A stretch of DNA of 64,000 nt. Origin: SIG78 sp045585955. Its GTDB lineage: Bacteria > Verrucomicrobiota > Lentisphaeria > Victivallales > Victivallaceae. Below, in pieces: positions 1 through 8,446 of the stretch. Location: contig JAZMZK010000079.1 of assembly GCA_045585955.1 (NCBI GenBank), positions 1 to 64,000 on the forward strand, in the 5' to 3' direction. A program made the position numbers and the translations under genes. The notes beneath the pieces are model-generated. The model saw only the letters and a list, made by a program, of their open reading frames with translations. It searched no databases and was not told the origin of the DNA. How positions within the stretch are numbered: position 1 is the first letter of the stretch; each line of letters opens with the position of its first letter.

Positions 1-636
1 TTGGTGGTAATCGCTATCATCGCGATTTTGGCTGCCATGCTGCTGCCCGCCCTCTCCGCCGCCCGTGAACGCGCCCGTAGTGCCAACTGCGTAAGCAAAC
101 TCAAGCAGATCGGCCTCGGCGAATTCATGTACTCCGGCGTCAACAAGGATTATGTTGCCACCCCCGGTAGTACTGCTGCTGTAAACTCCACTGCTGATGA
201 AGCTGTCAAAATCAGTGCTGATGATACTGATTTCACAACCGCTTATCCTGTCTACGCTCCTGACAAGCTGACCATCGGCGGCTTTATGGGTATGAATATC
301 AAGACAATGACCAAAGATGCCAAAGAAAAGCTTTACAAGTGCCCCAGCGACAGTGCTAACTTTGCTTCTGAAGCCATGTCTTACTACAACCTGATCCTGA
401 TCGACGATACCAACGGTAAGAAGCGTTTGATCGTTGGTCGTGACAATCCCGGTGCCGCCACCTGGATGGACCTCCATAAAGGTCTTGGTTCTACCAACAA
501 CAACCACCCGACTGCCATCAATGTTGGCTACCTCGGCGGTCATGTCAGCGGCTTGGTCACCAAAGATACCAACAGCCCCGCTTCGACCTTCGCCTCCCTC
601 AATGGTGCCAAATTCTACGACCAGATCACCTACTAA
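1..636 (+). CDS. Type II secretion-like pseudopilin (copy 1, 5' end outside window)
   Basis: The gene enters the window at the second Leu of the prepilin motif (ELLVVIAII...), so the cleavage site and start lie upstream. The visible part has the hydrophobic helix ending in AAMLLPALSAARERAR, then SANCVSKLKQIG, the usual start of the soluble domain in PVC pseudopilins, and ends in a C-terminal block with GYLGGHVSGLV, the family's glycine/histidine element. Such proteins are inserted in the inner membrane and cleaved and N-methylated by a prepilin peptidase. Residues about 55-100 differ strongly from the second copy at 1840-2544, whereas the first 110 bp after codon 1 are identical to it and the last 80 residues nearly so. 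A strong terminator follows at 667-702. The family call is firm; the role is unknown. Confidence 0.88.
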   Translation: MVVIAIIAILAAMLLPALSAARERARSANCVSKLKQIGLGEFMYSGVNKDYVATPGSTAAVNSTADEAVKISADDTDFTTAYPVYAPDKLTIGGFMGMNIKTMTKDAKEKLYKCPSDSANFASEAMSYYNLILIDDTNGKKRLIVGRDNPGAATWMDLHKGLGSTNNNHPTAINVGYLGGHVSGLVTKDTNSPASTFASLNGAKFYDQITY

Positions 637-666
637 TTTGTTAGTAGTTTGATACTACAGTCTGTT

Positions 667-702
667 AAAAAACGCTCTCTCGCAAGAGGGAGCGTTTTTT
701 TT
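667..702 (+). terminator. Rho-independent terminator with GCAA tetraloop
   Basis: A 9-bp stem (673-681 with 686-694, one G-T pair) closed by a GNRA-type GCAA loop, preceded by an A-run and followed by eight T. The same hairpin follows the second pseudopilin copy at 2582-2611, so it is part of the duplicated unit. Confidence 0.92.
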
Positions 703-715
703 GTGTTTGTGGAGC

Positions 716-743
716 TTGTAAAACTCAATAGCCATGCTATATT
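716..743 (+). promoter_or_regulatory. Probable sigma70 promoter for the YhcG-type gene
   Basis: TTGTAA (716-721), 16-bp spacer, TATATT (738-743). It lies just after the terminator of pseudopilin copy 1 and about 40 bases before the TTG start at 784, which supports that start over an upstream one that would cross the terminator. Confidence 0.55.
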
Positions 744-783
744 TACTCATAAACAGGCAATTTTAACGCATAAGGTAGTGGCT

Positions 784-1839
784 TTGAACAAAGAAGATAA
801 TATTTTTTCTGAATCCGTTCCGGACTTGACTCTGCTTGGCGCTATCCGGCAGATAATCGTTGACGGGCGGCAGGCTGCGTATACTGCGGTCAATGCGGTC
901 ATAACAAATACTTACTGGAAAATCGGTCAGCGGATCATCGAAGAAGAACAGCAGGGCAAAGTTCGTGCTGAATATGGCAAAAACTTGCTCAATACTCTTG
1001 CTGAAAATCTTTCTCTGGAATTCGGCAGCAATTACAATGCCCGCAATTTGGCTTATTACAAAAAGTTCTATTTGTGTTTCCCGGATCTGTCAATTTTGAA
1101 CGCACGCGTTCAAAATTTAAGTTGGACGCATTTCCGGGCGGTTTTGCGGGAATCCAATGCTGAAGCACGGATCTGGTATCTGAATGAAGCTGCCAATGAA
1201 GCATGGAGTTCCAGAACGCTTGAACGCAATATCGGCAGTCAGTATTATCATAGATTGCTGGCAAGCCATGATACCAAACCGGTGGTTGCCGAAATGCAGA
1301 AACTTACAGCTCCAACTCAAGCAGACAAGCTTGAATTTATCAAAAGTCCGGTAGTGGCGGAGTTTCTGGGCTTTTCCAACAACAGCAGTTTTACCGAAAG
1401 TCAGTTGGAACAAAGCATACTTGACCACTTGCAAAAGTTTCTTATGGAGCTGGGCAAAGGCTATGCGTTTGTTGCCCGGCAACAGCATATTGCCACCGAT
1501 GCCGGAGATTATTTTATTGATCTGGTCTTTTACAACTATATATTAAAATGCTTTGTGCTGATAGATTTGAAAACAACTCAAATCACCCATCAGGATGTCG
1601 GTCAAATGGATATGTATGTAAGAATGTTCGATGACTTGAAGCGTTCAGAAGGCGACAATCCGACGATCGGCATATTGCTTTGTTCAGAAACCAGTCACGA
1701 TATAGCCCGATATTCGGTGCTGCACGACAATGAACAGCTTTTTGCGGCAAAGTATCTGACCTATTTGCCGACCCCGGAACAGTTGCGAACAGAGATAGAA
1801 CAGCAAAAAGAGATATTCCGTTTGCAGCAGGAAAAGTGA
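784..1839 (+). CDS. YhcG/DUF1016-type PD-(D/E)XK nuclease-domain protein
   Basis: About 351 residues. The N-terminal DUF1016 domain carries the family pattern YWKIGQRIIEEEQ...AEYGKNLL, followed by LSWTHFRAVLRE. The C-terminal half has the PD-(D/E)XK-like core: DAGDYFIDLVFYN, then FVLIDLKT, then QMDMYVRMFD. Family members are associated with defence islands and DNA processing; the biochemical role is poorly defined. The reading frame is open further upstream, but that part runs through the preceding terminator, so I place the start at TTG 784, behind a promoter-like sequence and a weak AAGG site. It sits alone between two copies of one pseudopilin gene, and its stop codon is immediately followed by the TTG that opens the second copy. 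Whether it acts on the flanking repeats is unknown. Confidence 0.85.
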   Translation: MNKEDNIFSESVPDLTLLGAIRQIIVDGRQAAYTAVNAVITNTYWKIGQRIIEEEQQGKVRAEYGKNLLNTLAENLSLEFGSNYNARNLAYYKKFYLCFPDLSILNARVQNLSWTHFRAVLRESNAEARIWYLNEAANEAWSSRTLERNIGSQYYHRLLASHDTKPVVAEMQKLTAPTQADKLEFIKSPVVAEFLGFSNNSSFTESQLEQSILDHLQKFLMELGKGYAFVARQQHIATDAGDYFIDLVFYNYILKCFVLIDLKTTQITHQDVGQMDMYVRMFDDLKRSEGDNPTIGILLCSETSHDIARYSVLHDNEQLFAAKYLTYLPTPEQLRTEIEQQKEIFRLQQEK

Positions 1840-2544
1840 TTGCAAAAGTATCCGGTGACCGCACTTACCGTGGTAATCGCTATCATCGCGATTTTGGCTG
1901 CCATGCTGCTGCCCGCCCTCTCCGCCGCCCGTGAACGCGCCCGTAGTGCCAACTGCGTAAGCAAACTCAAGCAGATCGGTCTTGGCGAATTCATGTACTC
2001 CGGCGTCAACAAAGATTATGTTGCCACTTATGGTAATACTGCTGCTGCAAACCTTGCTTCTGGCGACTTGAAAGTCAGCGGATCCGGCGATAACACAAAG
2101 CCTGCTGCTGCTACCAAATTGCTTGGTGCCACTACTGACTTGACCGGTGTACCTGCCGGTTCTCCGCATGACAAATTGCTCGGTGGCGGTTTTATGGGTA
2201 TGAACCTTCAGAAATTCACGGTTGATGCTTTGGAAAAATGCTACAAATGCCCCAGTGACAGTGCTAACTGGAACACCGATGGTACTGTTTCTTCCTATGG
2301 TAATTTGATCCTGATTGACGACACTCTTGGTAGGAAGCGTTTGATCGTTGGTCGTGACAACCCCGGCGCTGCCACCTGGATGGACTTGCACAAGGGTGTC
2401 GCTGCTTCCAACAACAACCACCCGACCAACTTGAATGTCGGTTACCTCGGCGGTCATGTCAGCGGTTTGGTCATCAAAGATGCTCAGGGTGCCGATTTCG
2501 CTACCCTCAATGGTGCCAAATTCTACGACCAGATCACCTACTGA
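1840..2544 (+). CDS. Pseudopilin copy 2 lacking the prepilin leader
   Basis: The body matches copy 1 (VVIAIIAILAAMLLPALSAARERARSANC at the start, FYDQITY at the end), but the expected FTLIELL segment with the cleavage site and Glu5 is replaced by QKYPVTALT. DNA identity with copy 1 begins exactly at 1870 (GTGGTAATC) and is perfect for 110 bp. The only available start is TTG 1840, directly after the stop of the nuclease gene, with AGGAAAAG as a possible ribosome site, so translational coupling is conceivable. Without FTLIE a prepilin peptidase should not process the product. It may be a silent cassette, a 5'-truncated pseudogene, or a donor for recombination with a complete copy. The middle region (about residues 60-120) is unrelated in detail to that of copy 1. 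Confidence 0.75.
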   Translation: MQKYPVTALTVVIAIIAILAAMLLPALSAARERARSANCVSKLKQIGLGEFMYSGVNKDYVATYGNTAAANLASGDLKVSGSGDNTKPAAATKLLGATTDLTGVPAGSPHDKLLGGGFMGMNLQKFTVDALEKCYKCPSDSANWNTDGTVSSYGNLILIDDTLGRKRLIVGRDNPGAATWMDLHKGVAASNNNHPTNLNVGYLGGHVSGLVIKDAQGADFATLNGAKFYDQITY

Positions 2545-2611
2545 TAGTTTAGTAGTCTGATACTACGATAGAATCAAAAAACGCTCTCTCGCAAGAGGGA
2601 GCGTTTTTTTT
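1870..2611 (+). repeat. Direct duplication of pseudopilin body plus terminator
   Basis: This segment repeats 4-702. Bases 4-113 and 1870-1979 are identical; both ends of the coding region and the terminator are highly conserved, while the central coding part differs in sequence and length. The unit starts inside the leader helix and so excludes the promoter, start codon and cleavage site. Confidence 0.85.
2582..2611 (+). terminator. Rho-independent terminator, duplicate of 667-702
   Basis: Identical 9-bp stem with GCAA loop (2582-2590 with 2595-2603) followed by eight T, just after pseudopilin copy 2. Confidence 0.92.
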
Positions 2612-2631
2612 GTGCTTGTGGGGGAACTGTC

Positions 2632-2694
2632 GGACAGGTCGGACAGGTCGGACAGGTCGGACAGGTCGGACAGGTCGGACAGGTCGGACAGGTC
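2632..2694. repeat. Minisatellite, seven units of GGACAGGTC
   Basis: Seven exact head-to-tail copies of the 9-mer GGACAGGTC, with partial units on both sides. It lies between the pseudopilin terminator and an R1 repeat. A single AGGTC sits at the same place before the R1 copy at 60367, so the array looks like a local expansion of a short R1-flanking motif. Confidence 0.95.
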
Positions 2695-2713
2695 GGACGG
2701 TGCTTGCCGCCGG

Positions 2714-2914
2714 TGGTCGGGGCAAGCCCGGCAGTACGTTTGATGGCGGCAGTACGGACTTTTACGGACTTTTACAGACGAATACGGACAGCTCTTGCCG
2801 CCAAACTGCTGTCAGCTGGCTTTATGCCGGGCTTTGCCTGTATAGTATTCATAGTATTCATAGTATTCATAGGCTCGCAGGTGTTCGCCTTACAGCAGCA
2901 CAATACTTGCCGCC
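2714..2914. repeat. Dispersed mosaic repeat R1, copy 1
   Basis: About 200 bp shared with 9511-9701 and 60367-60586. Order of parts: GGGGCAAGCCCG hairpin, GTTTGATGGCGGCAGTAC, tandem GGACTTTTAC (two units plus a variant AGACGAATAC), AGCTCTTGCCGCC, a linker, three tandem ATAGTATTC units (2842-2868), then GGCTCGCAGG. There is no convincing gene in 2545-2991; short open frames here are translations of the repeat. Confidence 0.9.
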
Positions 2915-2991
2915 GGTGCTTCCGCACGAAGCACCGTTAAATTCCGTTATACTCCGTTCTGTGACAAGTGCAGCTGTAAAGCTTGTGTTTT

Positions 2992-5900
2992 TTATTTCAG
3001 TTCCACAATGGCAAAGCTGTGGGCGGGGAGCTTGAGTTTTACGGTGTTATTTTTGAACTCCACAAGCTTTATGCCGGGATTCTGCCACTTGAGCTGAATT
3101 CTGACAATGGGCAAATCGTTGGCTTTACGCAACTTGTAAAGTTCGGCATATTCCGGATCGTCAGCTTCCAGCAGTTCTCTGGCGGTTTTGAAATTTTTCA
3201 TGCCCAGCACTTCCGGAGCAAACTTGACCACTACGTCCTGATCCAGCCGTTGATTGCCGATGTGGGAAATAACTGCCAGAAGTTTATTTTCCGTGGGGTG
3301 CTTGTATACGCTGGCGTAAACCTCTTTGCCTTGCACCACTTTGGGCGCCTTTTCGCTCCAATAGCCGATGAATTCAGCTGCCGGAACATTGAATTTATCG
3401 TAAATACGCACTATTTTATCAAAGATACCGTGGTGACAGCGGTTGAGGGAAATTATGGTGTTGTGCAGCAGCGTGCCGCTCAAAAACGCCCGGGTTATCC
3501 GCAATTTGTAGAGTTCTTCATCTTCCTTGCCGCCGCCGAATTGCTTCATTAAATTATCATTGGACTGATAAACAGCGTTGTTTATACCAAAGGGCAGACT
3601 GCTCAATTCGCAGGCAAACATCTCCACGGGGTAGCTGTCAAGAATATCTTTGCCGTTGTGCATGAGAGTACTGGATTGCTGGCGGATGTGTTCGCCATTG
3701 AGCAAGTGAGTTACAAATGTATAACTGGGCAGCTGTACGGAGCTGGTGTTATGCACATGGATAATGTAATCTTCCACCCCGTTATCCATTAAGATCATCG
3801 CCAGCTTGCGGTAGAAGTTGCGATATGCCAGAAGCGGCGTGCGGCTGTAACAACCATGGTGATTATTGTCGCAATGGGGCACGATGCCGAAGTCAAAGTT
3901 CACGCCGTGGATCTTGGTCTTGCGGGCAAATTCTCTGACCCGGTAGAGGAAGAAATCAGCCCCCCGGCTGGCGGGGCAGAGCAGGAACAGGGAGTGGGTC
4001 TTGTTTTTGCGTTTGCCCGTCCAGACCTGACGGGGCACACACTCCCACTCGTTGCCGAAAGCCTGAACTTCGGGGTATTCGTCGGAGGTGTAGAAGGGGT
4101 TGTAAATAAAGGGTTTAACATTGTTATCGTTATAAAGTTTCACATTTTCCTGCACTTTACGGACAAGTGTATCGTTATCCACGCCCGGCACATCGGCAAA
4201 GGCGTCGGCGAGAGTCCCCCCTACGCCGGGCAGATACCCGCACCAGCTTGTAGGCGTTTTGCCCGGGCGGTTCATGGTAACATTCCACTGCCAGCTGGCG
4301 GTGTTCAGGGGATAACGGGGATGCTGGGGCTTGACCGGAGAAGCCAGTAAGCCGTAATCGAAAGTGAGTTTTTCCCCGGCTTGCAGATTTTTGGCAATGG
4401 CAACGGTAAAGACAGCCTCTTGGTCATTTTTGGTAATGATAAAGGGTTTGGTGCTGCCGTTCCAGCTGCGGGAGCTTTCGGCAAAGAAACATAAACCTTT
4501 TTCTTCGTTGCCGATAAAGTTCACCGGATAAAACTTATATTCAAACTTGCCGTTTTTGAGCTTGGCTGTGATCTTGTTGCTCCAGCCGTTGGCGGAAGTG
4601 TGCAGATATTTGGCAAACTTGGCGGGCAGCACAAACTGCAATTCCAGAGATCGGATATTTTTCAACGCCGTAACTTCCACAACATTGTGCTGTACGCCGT
4701 CAAATTCCAGCCAGCCATCGGAATTTATCCGGCAGTCGGCGTTGCCGCCCTTAATGGAAAATTCGGCACGGTGAGGCAAGGCGGATTTCTTCTGAAATGT
4801 TCCGGAAATTGCCTGACCGTTGACCATGATCGACGCACTTTTAATAAGATTTTCGCCCTTGGAAGTGATGGCTTGAGGAAGAAAACTATCTTTGTTCCAG
4901 CGATAATCCCGGTTGACCACTTGGGCGGTAAAAGTGCCATTTTCAGCGTAAGTCATGGGGGTATAAGGCGGGATTATTCTGGTCATATCAAAGTCAAGCT
5001 TGCTCCATTCGCCGATGCCGGGGTAATAGAGGGTTTGACCGGAAACGACTTCGCCCTTGCCGTCGGTTATTTCCAGCAGATAGGAGCCGGGGGCACTTTG
5101 AACAGCAAAAGGTATGCTGACCAGGTCGGCAAGTTTACTGTTTTTGTAAATCACCTTGCCCGCAGGGTCTTTGAGGGTGATGAGCAATTTGGCACTGTTG
5201 CCGTATTTGCTTTTGAGGATGGCGGTTTTTACGGCAAGTTCGATTTTTCCGGCGTAATACAGGGGTGTTACCGTAAAGTATTGAGCCGATATTTTCAGCG
5301 GCACGTCTTGCGAAAAGAATACGGTTTTTTCGTCTGCCGAAGTAAGTTTGTAAACCAGCCGGTCGGCGTGGAGCATGGTCAAAGGCGTTTGCACCTTTTG
5401 GCGAACCGGTTCGTTGGCTTTGAGCTTGATGGTAAGAGCCGCCAACGCCTGCGGGGTCAGCAAGCCGGAGTTGCTTTCCTGAATAATGAAAAACTTGACC
5501 GTGCGATCCACCGGCGAAACAAATTCAAACTCCTGCTCAATATTGCCAAAAGAGGGATTGCCCCGGCTGATGACCTTGAATGACGGAGCGTTTTTGGGGA
5601 ATTTGAGGGTAAAGAAGTATTCATCATCCGCCCAGTAACTTTTGCCCGGCTGGGCGGCAAGGTCGGTCGCTGCCGTAACAGCTGTATTGAAAAAGCTGCG
5701 GCAGAAGTTCATTTTAAGCTCTTGGGGTACCTTGCTCAAACCGATGGCTTTCCACGGGATCGCCACCTTGCCCTGCCAGAGAAATGTATCATCTATCTGC
5801 ATGGAAATTTGGGAGCTGTAATCCCACTTGGGGTTGTAGTTGGGCACATTTTTCAGCGAATCGGCTTTGCCGCCCGCTGCGGTACCGCCAAAGTAGTATT

Positions 5901-6870
5901 GTTTGCCGCTGTGCCGCAAGTGCAGTTCAAAAGATTCAAAGCCCCACACCCCGGATTCGGGATCGGCTGCCGAATGACCTTTCAAAACCGAAGTTTTAGC
6001 GGGGAAAATGGTGGTAAAATCCACATAAAGATTATCTTTGTCGTAAGAAAATGCCGCATCGTTTTTCGGCAGTTCCCATGATTTTTCGCTGTTTCTCAAG
6101 CGGTGCAGCAGCATGTAAGATATGCCGCCTGAAAACTCGCTGTTCCGCTGTGGAACTGCCATAACTCTGGGGTAACGCTGATGGATGAGCTTATTTTTCA
6201 CTCCGGCAAGTTTGGCAACTTCTTCGTTGGAAAGCACCCGGTTGTAGAGCCGCAAACTTTTGACAAATGTATCGTTATCCCACGCCGGGACCCGGTACCA
6301 GCGGTCTTTGAGGGGGCCGATATTCAAAATTTCCAGCTTGCCATCCGCAATGGGGAAATCCTGTTTGGCTTCTTTGATAAGTTTGCCGTCAAAATAACAG
6401 CGGATCTTGTCGCCATCCCAACTGAACGCCGCTTTGTGGAGCTTTCTGCCGGGGAGCTTTTTGGTGCCGCCGTAGAAATTCTTTCTGCCGTTGGCAAAGC
6501 GGAACTGCACTATGGGGTTGTTGACAAAGGAGTAAAAACCTACCTCTTCTCTGCCGTTGGCACGGAGTACCGCCAGCGTACGCACCACACTTTTGGTTTT
6601 ACGCATGGGTTTATCAAAAGCAAACTCCAAAACCATCGTGCCTTTGCTGCCCACCAATCCTTTGACCGGTATCTGGCAGGGTTTATCGCCGTAAGCCATA
6701 AGTTTTTCGCCGTCGATCTCGTGAAGCGTACCGGTAAACTCTATGGTTTGATTATTGACTTTGATTGATTTATCACTGGAAAAATCAATGGCAAGGGTGG
6801 CATCTTTTGCCATCATGGCCACTGCCGCAAAAAAGACGAAAAGGGCGGTAAAGAGTTTGGATAACTTCAT
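2992..6870 (-). CDS. Large secreted multidomain glycoside-hydrolase-like protein (LamG + CBM9-like + DUF6067-like)
   Basis: About 1292 residues from ATG 6870, preceded by GAGG; an in-frame codon at 6900 lacks a signal sequence in place, so I reject it. Order: Sec signal peptide (about 1-21), a LamG/concanavalin-like domain (about 25-220) containing WDGDKIRCYFDGKLI, a CBM9-like domain (about 225-430), beta-rich linkers, and a C-terminal catalytic-type region (about 830-1290) with HGVNFDFGIVPHCDNNH and a closing beta domain. The last part resembles DUF6067/GH-like barrels of PVC and Bacteroidota polysaccharide users. The LamG domain is clearly paralogous to the neighbouring 217-residue protein. 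It is the last gene of a three-gene operon after a pseudopilin and the LamG protein. The substrate is not predictable from sequence. Confidence 0.78.
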   Translation of the reverse strand: MKLSKLFTALFVFFAAVAMMAKDATLAIDFSSDKSIKVNNQTIEFTGTLHEIDGEKLMAYGDKPCQIPVKGLVGSKGTMVLEFAFDKPMRKTKSVVRTLAVLRANGREEVGFYSFVNNPIVQFRFANGRKNFYGGTKKLPGRKLHKAAFSWDGDKIRCYFDGKLIKEAKQDFPIADGKLEILNIGPLKDRWYRVPAWDNDTFVKSLRLYNRVLSNEEVAKLAGVKNKLIHQRYPRVMAVPQRNSEFSGGISYMLLHRLRNSEKSWELPKNDAAFSYDKDNLYVDFTTIFPAKTSVLKGHSAADPESGVWGFESFELHLRHSGKQYYFGGTAAGGKADSLKNVPNYNPKWDYSSQISMQIDDTFLWQGKVAIPWKAIGLSKVPQELKMNFCRSFFNTAVTAATDLAAQPGKSYWADDEYFFTLKFPKNAPSFKVISRGNPSFGNIEQEFEFVSPVDRTVKFFIIQESNSGLLTPQALAALTIKLKANEPVRQKVQTPLTMLHADRLVYKLTSADEKTVFFSQDVPLKISAQYFTVTPLYYAGKIELAVKTAILKSKYGNSAKLLITLKDPAGKVIYKNSKLADLVSIPFAVQSAPGSYLLEITDGKGEVVSGQTLYYPGIGEWSKLDFDMTRIIPPYTPMTYAENGTFTAQVVNRDYRWNKDSFLPQAITSKGENLIKSASIMVNGQAISGTFQKKSALPHRAEFSIKGGNADCRINSDGWLEFDGVQHNVVEVTALKNIRSLELQFVLPAKFAKYLHTSANGWSNKITAKLKNGKFEYKFYPVNFIGNEEKGLCFFAESSRSWNGSTKPFIITKNDQEAVFTVAIAKNLQAGEKLTFDYGLLASPVKPQHPRYPLNTASWQWNVTMNRPGKTPTSWCGYLPGVGGTLADAFADVPGVDNDTLVRKVQENVKLYNDNNVKPFIYNPFYTSDEYPEVQAFGNEWECVPRQVWTGKRKNKTHSLFLLCPASRGADFFLYRVREFARKTKIHGVNFDFGIVPHCDNNHHGCYSRTPLLAYRNFYRKLAMILMDNGVEDYIIHVHNTSSVQLPSYTFVTHLLNGEHIRQQSSTLMHNGKDILDSYPVEMFACELSSLPFGINNAVYQSNDNLMKQFGGGKEDEELYKLRITRAFLSGTLLHNTIISLNRCHHGIFDKIVRIYDKFNVPAAEFIGYWSEKAPKVVQGKEVYASVYKHPTENKLLAVISHIGNQRLDQDVVVKFAPEVLGMKNFKTARELLEADDPEYAELYKLRKANDLPIVRIQLKWQNPGIKLVEFKNNTVKLKLPAHSFAIVELK

Positions 6871-6900
6871 GGAAAACCTCGGAAAATCTGTTTGGATCAC

Positions 6901-7554
6901 TTATTTGAGTTCAGCAATTTCTTTTGCCGAAAGAGCAGTGTTGTAAACCCGCAGCCGCTTCATAAAGCAGTCGTTATCCCAGGTGGGCGTGATAAAATAC
7001 TGATCGCGGAAAGGCCCTACGGTCAAGAGTGCAATGTTGGCAGGTTTGACCGGCAGCGGCTGTTTGGCTTCGTAAATAAGTTTGCCATCCAAATAGAACT
7101 TGATCTGCTTGCCATCCCAGGTGACAGCCGACTGGTGAAGCTTTTTAGGCGTAAGTTTGATGTTGCGGTCGGCAAAGACCGGATTGCCGAACCTGAGCTG
7201 GATAACCGGATTGCCGTGGAAAGTGAAAAACGCTATCTGCTTGTTGCCTTCCAACCGCAGACAGACCAGCGGACGGGCGCCGCTTTTGGAGGTTTTTGTA
7301 TCAATGGCGTATTCCATAACAATAGAGCCGGATTCGCCCACTAAAGTTTTGCCGGGCACCGCAAGGGGTTTTTCGCCGAAAGCCATGACTTTGGCTCCGG
7401 CAACATCTTTGATTGCGCCGTCAAACTTATAAGTTTTGCCCGCCACAACCACATCCTGCACCTTGTCGCCGGTAATATCCAGCGTAGGTTCAGCGGCAAA
7501 AAGCGTGGTAAGAGCGAGAGCGGATACAGCGATAGTAAAAAATTGTTTTTTCAT
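6901..7554 (-). CDS. Secreted LamG-like (concanavalin A fold) protein
   Basis: 217 residues with a signal peptide (MKKQFFTIAVSALALTTLFA). The body is a single LamG/laminin-G-like jelly roll ending in NDCFMKRLRVYNTALSAKEIAELK, the typical last strand and helix of LamG_3 domains. It aligns along its length with residues about 25-220 of the next gene (both have DGKLI.EAKQ, WDND and RLYN/RVYN blocks), so one arose from the other or from a common unit. Thirty bases separate it from the large protein downstream and 33 from the pseudopilin upstream. Likely role: a carbohydrate-binding or adhesive exported protein acting with the large enzyme. Confidence 0.82.
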   Translation of the reverse strand: MKKQFFTIAVSALALTTLFAAEPTLDITGDKVQDVVVAGKTYKFDGAIKDVAGAKVMAFGEKPLAVPGKTLVGESGSIVMEYAIDTKTSKSGARPLVCLRLEGNKQIAFFTFHGNPVIQLRFGNPVFADRNIKLTPKKLHQSAVTWDGKQIKFYLDGKLIYEAKQPLPVKPANIALLTVGPFRDQYFITPTWDNDCFMKRLRVYNTALSAKEIAELK

Positions 7555-7587
7555 ATAAAGAATCTCCTTGGTTTCAGCATAAAAAGG

Positions 7588-8316
7588 TTATTTGGCGCCC
7601 CAGAATTCTTCGGTAGTGTCAAATGCGGGCAAATCATTATAGGGGTTGGCAGCAGCAGTATAATTTGCCGGTTCGATATTGCATTTGGTCATAATGGTTT
7701 CTGCGTGGCCGTCAAAATACACAAAGTTGGCAGCTCCGGCGTGCCGGGAGGCAATAGAGCCGAAGTTGTTTTTGGCTACAACGCTCCACCTTTCAGCAAC
7801 CACATAGTAGCCTTTGGAGGAACCGCCATTGGCACTGTCGGCATAAAGCATTGCTGCCGCCGGATTGGCTGGTGTGGCGCGCTTATAGAGCGTAGTGCGG
7901 ATAAGCCAACGGTGGATACCGTAAGGTATCTCAAAAGAAATGGTTTGGCTGCTCTGGCTGGTCATACGGTAATTATTGAATTTAGCCCCCGCCGAAATCG
8001 GGGCGTTGGGGCAGGAAATCACTTCGCTGTCGATCAAGCCTTCTTTCCACATCAGCCCCGCCCATGAGATTTTTACCGAGGGGTAATCAACATTGGCTAC
8101 TGCATGGGGCGGAACATAATCATTGTGACTGTCGGCATACATATTTACACCCAAACCGATCTGCTTGCAGTTGTTTATACAGTTGGCAGTACGGGCACGC
8201 TCCCGGGCGGCGGACAAAGCGGGCAGCAGCATGGCTGCAAGTATGGCGATGATTGCGATCACAACCAAAAGCTCGATCAAAGTGAACTTTACGGAAACTC
8301 CAACAAACTTTTTCAT
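7588..8316 (-). CDS. Pseudopilin with prepilin-type N-terminus, operonic with secreted carbohydrate-active proteins
   Basis: 242 residues from ATG 8316, which follows GAGG at good spacing. MKKFVGVSVKFTLIELLVVIAIIAILAAMLLPALSAARERAR is the complete leader and helix, with Glu5 present after the cleavage point. The soluble domain has TANCINNCKQIG, CPNAP, and ends with ASRHAGAANFVYFDGHAETI, the H-X-DG-H element of PVC DUF1559-like pseudopilins. It is the first gene of an operon with the LamG and glycosidase-like proteins, so it may help export or surface display of those proteins; this is inference from position. Confidence 0.9.
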   Translation of the reverse strand: MKKFVGVSVKFTLIELLVVIAIIAILAAMLLPALSAARERARTANCINNCKQIGLGVNMYADSHNDYVPPHAVANVDYPSVKISWAGLMWKEGLIDSEVISCPNAPISAGAKFNNYRMTSQSSQTISFEIPYGIHRWLIRTTLYKRATPANPAAAMLYADSANGGSSKGYYVVAERWSVVAKNNFGSIASRHAGAANFVYFDGHAETIMTKCNIEPANYTAAANPYNDLPAFDTTEEFWGAK

Positions 8317-8355
8317 ATATACCTCATAACTTTTTTTTTGCGGACAAACTTTTGT

Positions 8356-8384
8356 AAGATAGCACAAATAAACTGTTTTTTCAA
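8356..8384 (-). promoter_or_regulatory. Promoter of the pseudopilin-LamG-glycosidase operon
   Basis: Read on the minus strand: TTGAAA (8379-8384), 17-bp spacer, TATCTT (8356-8361), about 40 bases before the ATG. A second candidate lies upstream: TTGACA (8417-8422), 16-bp spacer, TAAAAT (8395-8400). Confidence 0.6.
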
Positions 8385-8446
8385 ATTTTAATTGATTTTA
8401 TTGTTGAAAAAAAAGCTGTCAAGTGTAAATTATTTACAGTAAACCA

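Noticed and set aside
649..783. N-terminal extension of the YhcG-type protein starting at 649
   Set aside because: It would translate through the terminator of pseudopilin copy 1; a promoter at 716-743 and TTG 784 fit better.
2632..2694. CRISPR array
   Set aside because: Units of 9 bp are directly adjacent without spacers and no cas genes are near; it is a minisatellite.
2610..3035. 141-residue protein with GRTGRTGRT repeats
   Set aside because: It is a translation of the 9-bp minisatellite and R1 and runs into the 3' end of the opposite gene.
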